Positions 63,860-64,000 of a stretch of 64,000 bases of DNA are shown here, piece by piece. The stretch is from Streptomyces sp. AM 2-1-1 (GTDB lineage: Bacteria > Actinomycetota > Actinomycetes > Streptomycetales > Streptomycetaceae): assembly GCF_029167645.1 (NCBI RefSeq), contig NZ_CP119147.1, positions 4,544,501-4,608,500 of the forward strand, read 5' to 3'. The notes beneath the pieces were generated by a model. That model was not told where the DNA came from, ran no database searches, and worked only from the letters and a program-made list of their open reading frames with translations. The position numbers and the translations under genes are program-made. Numbering within the stretch: the stretch's first letter is position 1; each line of letters opens with the position of its first letter.

Positions 63860-64000
63860 ATGGCCAGCAAGGCTGAGAAGATCGTCGCCGGGCTCGGCGG
63901 GATCGAGAACATCGACGAGGTCGAAGGCTGCATCACCCGCCTCCGCACCGAGGTCCACGACCCCAGCAAGGTCGACGAGGCCGCCCTCAAAGCCGCCGGA
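63860..64000 (+). CDS. nagF: PTS EIIB component, GlcNAc-type, 3' truncated by the window end
   Basis: The first 47 residues are visible: MASKAEKIVAGLGGIENIDE followed by VEGCITRLRTEV, with Cys24 as the phosphorylated cysteine of glucose-family EIIB. GGGAGAA lies upstream of ATG 63860. EIIB passes phosphate from EIIA to GlcNAc during transport through NagE2. The gene continues past the window; whether a nagE1 gene follows cannot be seen. Confidence 0.88.
   Translation, partial: MASKAEKIVAGLGGIENIDEVEGCITRLRTEVHDPSKVDEAALKAAG

Overview
The window is high-GC actinobacterial DNA with GC-rich third codon positions. It carries Streptomyces hallmarks: a MatB-type deacetylase/glycosyltransferase, the nitrate regulator NnaR, an SsgA-like sporulation protein, many GTG/TTG starts and many leaderless -10/ATG arrangements. 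Gene order resembles the conserved chromosomal core of Streptomyces (from memory the SCO2962 to SCO2905 stretch of S. coelicolor). It looks like chromosome, not plasmid or phage; no transposase, integrase or CRISPR array was seen. The species cannot be named from the sequence.

Layout. 1-3.0 kb: end of a matB-like exopolysaccharide synthase plus a membrane acyltransferase. 3.2-5.8 kb: nitrate transporter NarK and regulator NnaR, with GlnR-box-like sites. 5.9-9.0 kb: GNAT acetyltransferase and HelD-type RNA polymerase-associated ATPase. 9.1-9.3 kb: an unassigned structured RNA candidate with its own -10 box and terminator-like hairpin. 9.5-14.4 kb: malic enzyme, HupA, MurA, YqgE, DUF3039 protein. 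14.5-16.4 kb: GH20 hexosaminidase with a DasR-type palindrome and, upstream, an inverted 78-bp copy of part of its own coding sequence. 16.8-22.1 kb: three-subunit molybdenum hydroxylase with an unusually extended 2Fe-2S subunit. 22.35 kb: tRNA-Cys. 22.7-26.1 kb: MFS transporter and DEAD/DEAH helicase. 26.2-29.6 kb: a leftward three-gene operon with WXG-like features. 30-35.6 kb: IclR regulator, secreted Lon-type peptidase, four-gene osmoprotectant ABC operon. 35.6-38.3 kb: AsnC-type regulator divergent from HPPD, then a lipoprotein. 38.3-45 kb: TPR protein, FAD oxidase, SsgA-like protein, two RDD membrane proteins. 45-51.5 kb: secreted M6 metalloprotease, NAD salvage enzymes PncA and PncB, ClpS and DUF2017. 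51.7-57.4 kb: amino acid permease, then an ABC exporter divergent from a two-component system, which looks like an accessory insertion. 57.6-59.6 kb: Mec+, a cysteine leader peptide, CysO and CysM. 59.8-64 kb: membrane-anchored MazF/PemK, a metallo-beta-lactamase-fold hydrolase, a DUF7916-like protein, and GlcNAc PTS genes nagE2 and nagF (cut by the window end).

Connections. Amino-sugar metabolism recurs: MatB-type glycan synthesis, MurA, the hexosaminidase and the GlcNAc PTS. Sulfur and cysteine metabolism form a unit in which Mec+, CysO and CysM make cysteine by the protein-thiocarboxylate route, probably controlled by a leaderless cysteine-containing leader peptide. Nitrogen control appears as NarK plus NnaR. 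The strongest candidates for undescribed biology are the structured RNA before the malic enzyme gene, the WXG-like operon, the molybdenum hydroxylase with its disordered extension and apparently missing catalytic glutamate, and the inverted hexosaminidase fragment.
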